A DNA stretch of 64,000 nucleotides from Dactylellina haptotyla (Eukaryota > Ascomycota > Orbiliomycetes > Orbiliales > Orbiliaceae), in contig CM062382.1 of assembly GCA_031310005.1 (NCBI GenBank), positions 3,038,001-3,102,000 on the forward strand. The letters are read 5' to 3'. Below are positions 45,801 to 57,171 of this stretch, one piece after another; the stretch's first letter is position 1; each line of letters starts with the position of its first letter. The translations under genes and the position numbers were made by a program. A model generated the notes under the pieces. That model was not told the DNA's origin, ran no database searches, and saw nothing but the letters and a program-made list of their open reading frames with translations.

Positions 45801-47794
45801 GAATGGGAGCCGAAGCTTTGGACTGCGCTCGGCGTGGATAAGGTAGAGGGCATTGCGGATGAACCCCCACCGATCACAAACGAAGACATCAAGATTGCAT
45901 CAAACTTCTTGAGAGGCACAATCGCAGAGGGTCTCGAAGATATGTCCACCATGGCAATCTCAGCAGCTGATCAACAGTTGACCAAGTTCCACGGAACTTA
46001 TATGCAAGATGATAGAGATCTTAGAGATGAGAGAAAAGCTCAGGGGCTTGAACCTGCATACTCGTTCATGATCCGTTGTCGACTGCCGGGTGGTATTGCT
46101 ACCCCGAAGCAGTGGCTCCAGATGGACGATATTTGTGAGGAGTTCGGTAACAAGACCATGAAGCTCACCACTCGACAAACCTTCCAGTTCCACGGTGTAA
46201 TCAAGACGAACCTGCGCAACTCGATGAGAGCTATCAACAAAGCGTTGATGACGACCATTGCTGCTTGCGGTGACGTTAACAGAAATGTTATGTGCAGCAG
46301 TTTACCCCATAAGTCGGCGTACCACAGACAAGTCTGGGATTACTCCAAGATCATTAGTGATCATTTGCTCCCATCGACAACAGCGTACCACGAGATATGG
46401 TTGCAAGATGGAAATGAGAAGAAAACCCAGGTTGCTGGTGATGCTGTCCAAGATTACGAACCTCTCTACGGACCAACATATTTGCCTAGGAAGTTTAAGA
46501 TTACGATTGCGATTCCTCCACGTAAGTATCTCGCCTCGTTGCTACGAACGATCGAATCCTAGCTAATATGTTTCTAGACAATGACACCGACGTCTATGCC
46601 CACGATATCGGTCTCGTCGCCATCAAGGGCGAAGATGGCGATCTCGCCGGTTTCAATCTTATGGCTGGCGGTGGTATGGGTGTTACGCACAATAACAAGA
46701 AGACTTATCCGCGAACTGGAAGCATGCTTGGATATGTCGATAAGTCACAAGTGCACATCGCCTGTGAGAAGGTGATGCTCGTTCAACGTGACCACGGAGA
46801 CCGGAGTAACCGCAAGCACGCTAGGTTAAAGTACACAATTGACGATATGGGCGTCGATGTGTTCAGAGGCAAAGTGGAGGAGTTACTGGGATGGAAGTTC
46901 GAGCCAGAGAAGCCATTCGAGTTTGAGAGTAACATTGATACCTTCGGATGGCAGAAGGATGAGAACGGACGTAATCACTTTACTTTCTTCATCGAGAACG
47001 GTCGAGTAGAGGATACGCCAGATTTCTTGATGCGAACTGGACTCAGGGAGATTGCCAAGTTGGGCAAGGGAGAGTTCAGGCTAACTGGTAATCAGCATTT
47101 AATCATAAGTGATGTAGAAGAAAGCGATTTGGCGGAGGTGAAGGCCCTGATGGAGAAATACAAACTCGACAACGTGCAATTCTCCGGAATGAGGTTATCG
47201 AGCAGCGCTTGCGTGGCATTCCCCACGTGCGGTCTGGCAATGGCGGAGAGCGAGCGATACCTGCCGAAACTTATCGACTTGTTGGAGTCAACTCTCGAAC
47301 AGGCGGGTCTGCGACACGATTCTATCGTTATGCGGATGACTGGGTGTCCTAACGGCTGTGCTCGACCGTGGTTGGCCGAAATTGCGTTCGTGGGCAAGGC
47401 GTACGGAGCGTATAATATGTATTTGGGAGGTGGATATCACGGACAGAGGCTGAACAAGCTGTACAGGAGCAGTATCAAGGAAGAGGAGATTTTGGAGATT
47501 TTGAAGCCCATGATCAAGCAGTATGCGCTGGAGCGGGAGGACGGGGAGCGGTTCGGGGATTGGTGTATTCGCAGCGGGATTATCAAGGAGACGACACATG
47601 GGACAAATTTTCACGAGGGGGTAAGTTAAACATGTTCCCTGTCTTGGTTTTTGTTTATCAGGAGATTTTTTTTTGGGTGGATCCGGATATGACAGGTCTT
47701 GGATTACTCGATTTATTTCTGGGGTAGGCGAGATGCTAACATGGGTTTTTTTTTCTTGCGCCCGCAGGTCGCCGAAGAAGATACGGAAGAGTAG
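42863..47794 (+). CDS. MET5: Sulfite reductase (NADPH) beta subunit, hemoprotein
   Basis: Five exons: 42863-42905, 42966-43114, 43179-46521, 46578-47620 and 47768-47794; 1,534 residues. All introns are GT-AG and in phase; the last exon encodes only VAEEDTEE. Domains in order: an N-terminal half resembling pyruvate-ferredoxin oxidoreductase, a flavodoxin-like domain from about 796 (LFASDGGNSENLAKR), and the sulfite reductase hemoprotein from about 998 (KFHGTYMQDDRDLRDERK). The siroheme/4Fe-4S cysteines are intact: C1390 and C1396 in ACVAFPTC, C1435 and C1439 in TGCPNGC. The protein reduces sulfite to sulfide with the Met10-type flavoprotein alpha subunit, which is not in this window, and so supplies sulfide for cysteine and methionine. 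Length is slightly above yeast Met5 (1,442), mainly from a low-complexity Asn/Ser insert near 210-260. A MetE-like gene at the left edge is about 42 kb away, so it is not a cluster partner. Confidence 0.95.
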
Positions 47795-49001
47795 ACGTCG
47801 AGATGATTGTGGCTCTGAAGGGAAGGTATGATGTTTGGAGCACCCTGCTTGGCAGGTCTCGGTATCTCGTAAACCGCTATCAGCCGCTTCCCCGCCAGGA
47901 AAAGTCCAGAACAATCCTGGGAAAACGGGTTGTCGGCGAGCCAAGGTTGCTTGTGGTAGCTTGATGCGGAGCATTGTTCTTCCCTGCTTTATCATCTCTT
48001 TTTCTCTCTTAACGTTTAACAGTATCATATGTTCGCACGTTTATAGCTGTAAAAGTTTAATGTTTCTTTTGCATCCAGTCAGCCTAAGCATTGATGACTA
48101 CTTACTACCTTGTATATACGCAATCGGTTGGAATTATTTTGAGTAACATAATTAATTTGAAGTACATAGTTGCATTTTCGTATGAATTGATTACTGAGTC
48201 CTTGCTTTACTTGGCGGAATAGAGGGAAATATTAATAGCAACATAGCCCGAATTGCAACTCTGGCGACCGTCTACCGCGTTGCAAACGTCGTGTGAAGAA
48301 TGGAGGCGTGGGAAGGCCTAACGTTATGTCACAGACGATCTCGCTGGCGGAGCAAAAACCACCAAGGTATCGGAGCATTTGTGCGACCGAGTCAGCTCAG
48401 GGCCAAGGCCCGACAGAACCCCACTGCAGCAGAAAGCTTGCAAAGTAGTAAGTACGGCTGCCTGAGCGATGTTATGGTTACCCCTGACGCCTGGTCCTGT
48501 TTTACAGCACGGAGCCCTGTTCGTTTTGGTGTGCTCGATTTCTATTGCGCAAGAGGCCTGCGAATCCAATTTTTAATTTTAGATTATTCCTGTATTAAAC
48601 CCAGCCGGGTCCGCCCTCACACTGGGTGAACTCGCACCGGCGAATATTTCGAAACACGTAGTGCGTCGACTGCTTTTCCTTTTATAAAGAGGAAAGTAAA
48701 TCTGCTGTCGTTCCGTTTCGGCGTTCTCGGTCCGTTCCTCTTTTTCCCTTCTGCGTTCTTCTGTTCGATATATCCTCCGCAGATTAAAGTCCTCGCGCGG
48801 GTATCGCCTTTTCGGAACTGGGTGTGGCTTAGTGGGCATCAGATACGAAGTTTCACCTGTTGGATCGATCGCGCGCCTGCGTGTGGGCAACCTATAACGT
48901 CGGCGGCGCTATACCCATGGCCACCCGCCCGCAACACGCCAGCCAGGAGTCTCAAGTCGTGGTTATAACAATTGTTAGAGTATTAAAAATCAAAAATATA
49001 C
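47795..49001. other. Intergenic, no gene seen
   Basis: 1.2 kb behind MET5. C/T-rich toward 48670-48800; no supported gene. Promoter of the next gene must lie here. Confidence 0.5.
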
Positions 49002-50209
49002 ATGGCGTATAATAATCATTCAAAGATGCCTTCTTTACGGAACCCTCTAATGATATCATATATACCCCTTTCTTTTCTGTTATTATCCTCCTTTTCTAGT
49101 GCCGAATCACTCAAACTCACGACTGCGGCGCCGATACCCACGAGTTGGACGGTATCCGCGAACTGTTTCTCGCCGGTGTCAGCGGTTGATAATAACTCGG
49201 AGACAATATGGAACATGGGGTGTGGAAAGACGCTAAGGCGGAGTTGTTGCCCACCGTCTTGGGATATCAGAGTGATCTTTGAGGCACAGACGAATACACC
49301 GACCACCGTCCCGAGGAAAACAGACGCCTGCCCGAACGGATATCTAGATAAAGTCGTATGGGGTGATTTGACGTCGACACCAGAAACAGCGGGGACTAAA
49401 ATTTGTTGTCCGAGGTAAATCTGTCTTTTTAGACATTACGGCAGATAATTATATCTAATCATGTGGTGTCATTTTATTCTAGTGGTTTAACATATTGGTC
49501 TACCTTCGGAGCGAGCGCCGACCCGCTATGTTACACGCAAACGCCCTTCGCAAGGAGTACTGGTGGAGTAAGGTTATCGGACCCTTACTGGGTTAGTACC
49601 TACGCCCGAGCGTTTTTTGTCGCCGAACAAGCCGTGATAGGCAGCCCCACTTCGACTTCGGTTCCCGCGTCGACTACTGCAAGTATGACGGGGAGCACAA
49701 CGGCAGCGACAACGGGAAGCTCAAGTCAGGTTGTAGGGACCACAGCTGGAAACCAAGCGACAGAGACACCGGGCACCCCCTCGGGCGGTGACAACGGAAG
49801 CAGGTTGGGACCTGGCGCTATAGCAGGGATCGTGGTGGGAATTGTGATTCCTATTATCCTTGGTGTCGTCGCATTTATCATATGGAGGCGAAGACGGGTG
49901 CTGGGTATGACGATGCATATGGGTAGCAAAGAAGACCCTCCTGTGCCGCCGCCAGCGGGCAGTAGTGACTTCTATCCTTTGAACGATTCGAGTGAGAATT
50001 CGGCAGGGTATTTCAGGACACCACCTGCGGAAACGAGTTATTACGGACACAATAAATACATTATATCGGAGAGCGCGCTGGAAGGGAGTACCGCGGGGAA
50101 TAGCAATATGGAGAGTCAAGACAGGAGGATAGCTAGATTTGAGAATGCGGAGAAAGTACCGGAGCAGAATAAGAATGAGGAGGTTAGGTTCGGTGGGCAT
50201 TATAGCTAG
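49002..50209 (+). CDS. Type I single-pass membrane protein with Cys-containing ectodomain
   Basis: Exons 49002-49414 and 49483-50209, 379 residues; intron GTAAAT...TTCTAG with branch TCTAATC, joining ICCP to SGLTYW in frame. A signal peptide ends near SSAES (about 36); a second ATG at 49026 is an alternative start. The ectodomain (37-190) has paired cysteines (RRSCCPPSW, KICCP) and aromatic-rich ends, then a Ser/Thr/Gly stalk. The transmembrane helix lies at about 249-271 (AIAGIVVGIVIPIILGVVAF), followed by IWRRRR and a cytosolic tail with DPPVPPPAGSS. No named domain. It resembles other fungal putative surface sensors and shares a tail layout with the proteins at 31475 and 37726. Confidence 0.8.
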
Positions 50210-50630
50210 CATTTGTTTCAGCATTAAAAAAAAAAGCTGTATTCTTGTAATATGTTTTTTATGATTGACTACTATTGATACCTATCTTATAATGCCAAAG
50301 AATGGATATTCTAATTCAAATGTATACAAGTAACCAATATACGGTTTATGCAAGACGATTACAGTGTAGAGCCAGTAGTTATGTCGTCGATCATCTTAAA
50401 TTTTACTGCATACCACTATCTTAATATCTATTATCTATGATGCCATTTAAGACGTACTGTCCTCATTTTGGAATTTAAATATAACAATAATTTGCATTTC
50501 TATTATGTGGAAGTACTATGCTGGAAATGGCGAATCGTGTATGAGACACAATATTGTAACATATTATTTAAAAACTTCCGAGTAAAAAGAGGGCATATCC
50601 CTTAATTCTACCCGTAGAGCCTCAGCTATA
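50210..50630. other. Convergent 3' region
   Basis: 421 AT-rich bases between two convergent genes, with an A run at 50225-50234. No gene seen. Confidence 0.5.
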
Positions 50631-51691
50631 TTACTCATACACCTCTAGTTGTTTCGCCAATACAAGGTTGTATATTACTAGACCTCCTCCATTGGCCAGC
50701 GCATTCAACTCGCTCGGGTGTACAATGTGGAAGATGATCATCGTAAAGAACATAAAGGCCGCATCAAAAACGTACGCGAACCATTCTTTAGAGAACAGAT
50801 ATCCATCCCTTCCTTGAATGTATTCGATCAATTTGAATACAGATCGAGCCAAGATCAAGAAACCAGCGAGATATAGGATATATAGATGCTTTTGATAAGG
50901 AACATTGTGCTTGACCTGGAGCTTCTCCGTTGGGTTCTTATTTATTCGAAAGTGGAAGATAAGAGCCGTGAGTAGGAAAATCGAAAAGAATACTAGCTGG
51001 ACAATCAAGCCGACGATGACGATAAGTTCGCCTTTGTCCGCTTTGTCGGCTGTATCGGCCGTGGCCACCAACGAACCACCTATCTCATAGTTAGCAGATG
51101 TCAAACCTGGTGAGAAATTTCACAGCGGGCTACGAGCGATCGTTCCAGCTTTTTGTGTGGGGACATACCAACGCCTACTATGACGAACGAAGCAACGTCA
51201 CCGAATACGAAAATCTTCGTGAGCCATGATGGCCTTATAATCGAATACTTTGCGCCGTTTGTGATTTTGAAGATGCGCCCCAGAGCCATATAAATACTCG
51301 CGGAATATAGAGCGGGAGCGACCAGTGGGAATAAAATATTGATGACATATGGCGGTTTCGTCGTGTTTGGGTATTGGTTTACGCTGACAAGTCTCTAGAT
51401 TACAATTATCAGTTCTGGCTTTTAGGACGCGAAAATAGGTCATAACTTACACCAACATATCCAATGACCTCAACTAAAGTGAAATAGGGTGTTAGAATTG
51501 TCTTCATGCTGAAAAATCCTAGTAGATTTTTACTTACACCAACCACCGACAGCAAACGCAATAAAAAACCATGTTCGTGTCCGAGAAAGCTGAAAGGTAT
51601 GAAGAGCACTCGTAAGGCTAAAGGCGACAACAAAAATGATAGCCGCTGCTAAGCTAGGTTCGTAACGGTAAACCTTAACTTGTTTCGCCAT
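50631..51691 (-). CDS. RTA1-like seven-transmembrane protein
   Basis: Four exons on the complement: 51538-51691, 51451-51473 (only 23 bases), 51169-51394 and 50631-51079; 283 residues, a normal RTA1 length. Introns are GT-AG with CTAAC-type branch points. The assembled protein shows RTA1 blocks: WFFIAFAVGGWFEVIGYVGR, LFPLVAPALYSASIYMALGR, KIFVFGDVASF, VIVGLIVQLVFFSIF, RSVFKLIEYIQGRDGYL and IVHPSE. RTA1 relatives include yeast Rsb1 and Rta1, linked to lipid translocation or export and resistance to sterol-like compounds; they sit in the plasma membrane. Substrate unknown. The usual GxGGG step between TM4 and TM5 reads GVGGS here. Confidence 0.9.
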
Positions 51692-53040
51692 ATTTGCGAA
51701 GCGGTAGAAGAAAAAAATAGGTAGAATCTAATTTGTAACTGAGCGTTTGAAGTCGGCTTGAAAGTTGGAGGACCACTGCAGTATAAATACACCAGTGCCC
51801 TTTTAAGCAAATTTGCGGGGAACTCGTCCATGGTCGCTAGAGTCTCAAGACAAGCAAATTTGATTCATTCAATTTGAAGCGAGAGGTATCACTTAATTCG
51901 CTACCGCTTACCAGATATCGTAAGGTATAACATTGAAAGCATCGAATTAGTGCCAAGGTAGGGCTGAGAGCTTGCGCCAAAGCGACTCGAGAAGGAAATT
52001 ATTTGCGACCGTTTTTGGAGTGTTGGAAAATGTTGTATTATGATGGCTGGGCTAAGGCGTTGCCGAGGCACGATCCCATTGGTAAATTGCATGACCAGCT
52101 GTTCGTTACAGAAGCTATCCCATTTTGTAGAATGCCTTGAACTTTTATTCGCCGAACGCAAGGCTGAGGAGGAGGAAATTGGCTGTGCGGAGAGGGCTGC
52201 ATGCTGAGAGGCTGCTTATCCACGCATCCTTATTTTGCTGACACCAATACCGTTAGCAGTTAACGTTGACTTACGCGTGCGTACATTTGAGGCTTGTCCT
52301 CTTGACAATATCGGGCTCGCTTAGAACCCACCGTTCTGTTCTTTCCCTTATAAGGTTGCTAGAGGGCTGCTGTTACACAGTTCGGGAACTTGGCGACGGC
52401 AAATTCCTCAATCTTTGCAAAAAAAAGAATAAAAAAAATTTCGTACCCGGTGTTTCACGGACCATAAGCATGCTTCTGCAGCTTTTGATGATGGGAAACT
52501 TGTTTGATTCGAGAATTTCCGTTAAATTACGGTCAAAGCACAAAAAACCGATGTCGCTTTGCATCTTCTGCGAAGTGGAAGCAGTCACAAGGATGGCAGA
52601 TTTTGAACGATTTTTCCTTTCTCTATAGATACTTAATTATATATTTTCTTATTCTTGGTGGCGGGAAGTAACAAGTCACGTTCCCATCCCTCGCTCGCAG
52701 ACCATTGAGCTGGTAAGAAAGCCGCGAACCGAGGATGATTGTGCCAACTTATCCCAACCCGGCCTGTACGACAGAAACCTACTAGCTGTTGTAGCAGCTC
52801 TTGAATTTTTGTCGACGCTCTAAGTCTTACATGACGCCACAGAAATGGGCACAGTTGAGGCAGTGGATTCAAAACCGCATTATGTGTGTGTTCACTTACA
52901 CCATCCTCACTGACACGTATATGGAAATGAAAATTCTTCGAATTCTGTCGCTTCTTTGTAAAATCTTCATTACACGCATTTCTGGAGAAAAATATATTCC
53001 GTACATCTGGTTCCCACTAAATTTTACTATGGGGTTGCAT
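51692..53040. other. Intergenic, no gene seen
   Basis: 1.35 kb between the RTA1-like start and the GH10 3' end. Short frames only, A-rich stretch at 52419-52440. Confidence 0.5.
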
Positions 53041-54449
53041 TTAAAGAATTCCATCGACAAGACCTGCATAAGCAGGTTTCTTGACAAAGTTCTCATCCCA
53101 CAAAAGGGGATGTTGTCCGGTGAGCCACGTATACCTGTCAGAAATACCCCCTATGAAAGGGATTAAACATTAGCTTAAAAGCTCAAAAAAATTGTATTCT
53201 ATATCATGAAGCAAGGACGGGACTTACAAAGCGTGATCCCGGCACATTCGAGAATTCTCATGCAAGCATCTGCAACCGTCGTAAAATCGGCTCTTTGTTG
53301 GGCGAGCTGAGAAGTAGTCAGGGCTGTGACGGGTAGGGTTGAAGCGATATCAAGTTCGCTGATATGTATTTCAAGTCCCGTACCCACTGCAAGATTATAC
53401 AGGGCGGCAAAGTACCCTCCAGTGGTGCCAGCACCAATTGTTAGGTGAGATTGAGTGGCCACACAATCAATGGGGACCCCGCGGGCCATCAAATCTTTTA
53501 CGGTTTGAATGAAAGTATTCAGCTTGGCGTTTGGGTAGTCAATCCCATAACTATATCAGATAACATAAATAAGTATAGATTTGGATGAATAGATTAGAGA
53601 CTACTTACTCGCTCAGGCATAACTTCGCACTAGGGTCGGCTTGGCGAGCTGCCTTGAAAGCAACATCAAGGTAGTCATAGTTTCCAAAAATCTGATTAAA
53701 ATGGGAGTCTGTGCGTATACCGCCGGTATCGCTGAAGACGTTTTTGCCAATATCCCAAGCATATACATAACCCCGATATCTTGTCACGATCGTTGAGACG
53801 TGATTTTGAATAATCTGAGCGAGGCTCGGTTTGGTGAGAATGCTCCTCACCCACCCAGGGATTGTTGCGTGCCACACGAGACCGTTTCCACGGACTAGCC
53901 TTCGGTTCGTCGCTGCCCAACTCATCAATTGATCGGTGTTCGCGAAATTCCAAGTATTGAAACTTGGTTCTATAGTGTCCCAGTTCAAGCTATTTAATGG
54001 TGTAAGTTGGCCACCTTCAGTGGCTAGGATGGTTAAACTCGCCCCGTCGGAAAACACAGTTTGATCGACCCCGAAGCCGACATATAGTTTACCCTTTGCT
54101 CTAATTAAAGCGTGGAGCGACGTTACCTGAGGTGTAGCAGTAGCAGTAGTCTTGGTTGTGGACGTATAGGTTGATATAACCGTGGTTGTATAACATGTAC
54201 ACGAGGTACTAATTATCGCAGTACCAGTAGGCCAGCATTGATAGTAGTAAGAATTGATGCTAGAGCAACTGGCAGCTGGTCCGCAATCAAGTGGTCCGGT
54301 CCATCCAAATCCACCGCCTAGGACATATCAGTAAGGTGTTAATGGTCTGAGCTTGTTACAATGGTTCGCAACTTACATTGTCCGTATGGCGACTGTTGAG
54401 CGAACACCAGGGCTGGTGTCGCGATTGCGACTAGCATATAAGCTTTCAT
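53041..54449 (-). CDS. GH10 xylanase-fold protein with CBM1, catalytic acid/base replaced (probable pseudoenzyme)
   Basis: Four exons on the complement: 54377-54449, 53609-54317, 53228-53550 and 53041-53150; 404 residues. All junctions are GT-AG and in phase. A signal peptide (MKAYMLVAIATPALVFA) leads to a fungal CBM1 (QSPYGQCGGFGWTGP to YYYQCWP), a Thr-rich linker, and a complete GH10 barrel from LHALIRAKGKLYVGFGVD to GISDRYTWLTGQHPLLWDE. GH10 enzymes cut beta-1,4-xylan outside the cell. The nucleophile is kept (E326 in HISELDI), but the acid/base motif WDVVNE reads WDIGKN at 212-217, so the Glu is Asn and the preceding Asn is Lys. Other subsite residues are changed too: ENSMKWD reads LNSLNWD, and RGHTLVWH reads RGNGLVWH. 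The frame and fold are intact, so this looks like a selected non-catalytic or altered protein rather than simple decay. Confidence 0.88.
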
Positions 54450-56133
54450 TCCGAGTTCTTGAAATCAAATCCAACTTGTTTCTGCTTGCCGACCGAGAAT
54501 TTTGATCTACGTTATACATCGCCATTTAGGAAATTAGTTTGGTCTTATAATATAGACCTTAGTAGACTGGTCAGGCGTTTGCATTATGGCAAATGCGATC
54601 ACCCATGTGCCTGCGACGAGCATCGTGCATTCGCCGACATTTTTCGTCCCATACTGCGATACCAAGGGTGCTCTGAAGTATCCGACGTTTTTACGAGAAC
54701 AAAGTTACAGCCACACCATCGTAGGGACCGTATATTAATGCCTAGAAGATACACCTAATATCTCATAGGCTTTTGCTACAGAGAAGTATACTAGTAGTTA
54801 AGCTATTGTGGAGTATGATACTAGTTGTACATCTATAACAGGGTACGTTCGCTTGCTAGGTGCAGCAGGCCCTGGATACTTGATACTATGAAAATATACC
54901 CACTCCCTTGCCGCTCGTTACCGAGAGGCTCAGGTATTAGGTATCCATAGCTGGGTAACGATACGGCTAGAAAGGCAGATTTTCATCAACACCGCTGTGA
55001 GGTGAGTGCTGAATCCATTGATAGTAGTTGGAATTTCGGCTTTGTTTCCGTCTCGGCGTTGGACTTTATACGTTGTGATATGCATATATGCATATAGATG
55101 CATAGCCGGAAGAATGATTCCGACATTCATTTGATAGATCTCGTTATTGAGGTATACGGAGTGATTGCGGCTTATTACAGACGCAATAGCCTAATCAATA
55201 GAAATAATAATAGCAGTAAAGTGATATATATTCTCAAGTGGGACCATTCTGCAGCGGGTTTAACAGTCTCGTTACGAGACTGCTTGTTTAAACATTTATA
55301 TATTGACAGCGATAAAACAACACAAGCAAATCCGAAAGTGCTCCGCATTCGCGCATGCGTTATCTACCTACCTAGATTATTTTCTCAATTACAAATACTT
55401 GTTTTGAGGCGACGTCAATACTAGCTGCAATTATTACTCTCGCATGGGCCAAATCGAACCGATATGTTGGACCAACTCGTCAGGCTGGCGCCAAGACTAA
55501 GTTTAGGCGTTTACTATAACCTTACCCCAGACAAGACAGGACTTGATCGCCGAAAATAGCCTGTCGGAGCCTGCAGACGTTACACAAGAGCCGCAATATG
55601 TTAATCACGAAGGCTGATTTGAAACCCTGTGTGGATCTTTATCAGTCGTAAGGCAACCTTGGTTGAGAACCCAGGCAGTGCTTTAGTGTCTTTTAATTTT
55701 GCTAGTAGCTACGTTCTAAGCATAGGAAGCGTCATTGGTGGATCAGAATATATTTCAACAGAATAATATGAAGTGTTTTTCGAGCGCCTGGGGCCTAGTA
55801 TCTCAATAACCCCGCCGAAGGTAACTTTTAAAATAGTTTCCAAAGGCTCGTGAGGAACGTGCGGGAAGCTTTAGGAAAGGCAACCAACAAGCCAACTGTC
55901 GGCTCACCAGGCGGTTGTTCAACACATTATACCAGAAAATAATCCGATCGGCTAACCAGCTCGGATGGTAGTCTCGTTGCCAGACGCTGGTGTTGCCCAG
56001 TTGTAAAAATAAGTTGAACTTGATAAAATACTTGAAGAAAGCGAACTCTTCAGCTTTAGCAGATAGAGAGGCTGAGGCAGTCACAAAATCTCATCGTAAA
56101 AAATAGCGCAAAGAAAAGACTGCTAACATCGAA
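54450..56133. other. Intergenic, no gene seen
   Basis: 1.7 kb, AT-rich, upstream of the GH10 gene. A 93-codon minus-strand frame at 55803-56084 has no start context or family match. Confidence 0.45.
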
Positions 56134-56780
56134 CTAAACCATATATACATAGATTCTTGCAGTGTGAATACTCATCTCTTGCGAATCTGGATCTTGGTCG
56201 ACGTCAATCATATATTCTAACTTTCTGATCCGTCCGAGTTCGTCTCTACGATCTGGGCAGTGTCAGTTGTGGGGCATGTAAAATTACCAGAGGTAATCTT
56301 CAGGTAGGCGCTCTTGCCTTCCAGCTTGGTCAAGAAATTAGGCATTAAAAATTATGGGCTAGTTACGGAGAAATCTTCATGCATTTTAGCTATCTATTGC
56401 TGAAATACCTTTTCAATATGCCCTTCTTTGGTATCAAACAACTTAACTCCAAATTTCACATTATAATATTATCGTATTTCGTTCGCTTTTAAGATTTCTG
56501 ACCCATATTTGTACCGAGCTCGAAAGTGAATATTTGCAGAATCAGCTTGTCTCGAGAATCAGCTTGATGCTAAATTTAGACTATTCTGCCTATTGCACAA
56601 TTATAGATTCTCCTAGGTAGCTACCACCGTTTTCAATCTCAGGACGACAGTATTCAATCAGCCGAGTTCTGTAGTCAGCTGTTTGACGTAGTTTAGGACG
56701 TCCTAGACGTTTTATAATTGTCCGTAAAGGCTCAAGACTAGCATCCCACACTTGTCTATTCCATCTACCTATGTATTAAA
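56134..56780 (-). CDS. Putative small multi-exon gene, possibly decaying
   Basis: Protein-like segments line up on the complement with splice signals. Upstream segment (about 56625-56776): RQVWDASLEPLRTIIKRLG and RTRLIEYCRPEIENGG. Middle: FDTKEGHIEK ending at 56409. Then 56288-56324 (LEGKSAYLKITS) and 56134-56252 (RRDELGRIRKLEYMIDVDQD to a stop). The intron 56325-56408 is GTATTT...CCAAG; the next, 56253-56287, would be only 35 bases, very short even for a fungus, though it has a CTGAC branch point and CCCAG end. I found no convincing start codon and the segment between about 56410 and 56625 is mostly unexplained. No family is recognised. It is divergent from SVF1. Real gene or relic cannot be decided. 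Confidence 0.3.
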
Positions 56781-57171
56781 CTACTCAAGTATCCATATGA
56801 TTCAGATCTCCGTGGCAGAGCACTTCTCGACATTAGATATGGATTTGATATAGCTGTTGGATTTTCCGCGTTGCGCCCGGTCGGCGGTGACGTCGTGTGA
56901 CCGACTTTTGGCCCGCGTAAACCCGACCCGCCTCGACGCTTGCCTGCATGCAGCCAACAACGTTGATATCCACCCAACAACCACACCACCACCTCGCCCG
57001 CCAACGTGGAGAGCTCCCACAGCTGCCGACCTCACGCCAGAACAGAAACCTCGGACCCGCAGCTTCTGCCCCTGAGATATTATTCCTTTCCAGTTTCTTA
57101 TCCTCTTTCACCAAACCTTATCCGAGTTCCAATAATCTACTTTCTGTTACAATACCAACCGAGTCGTCAAT
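56781..57171. other. SVF1 promoter region
   Basis: GC-rich relative to its left side, 391 bases, directly before SVF1; C/T-rich from 57060 to 57170. No motif recognised. Confidence 0.45.
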
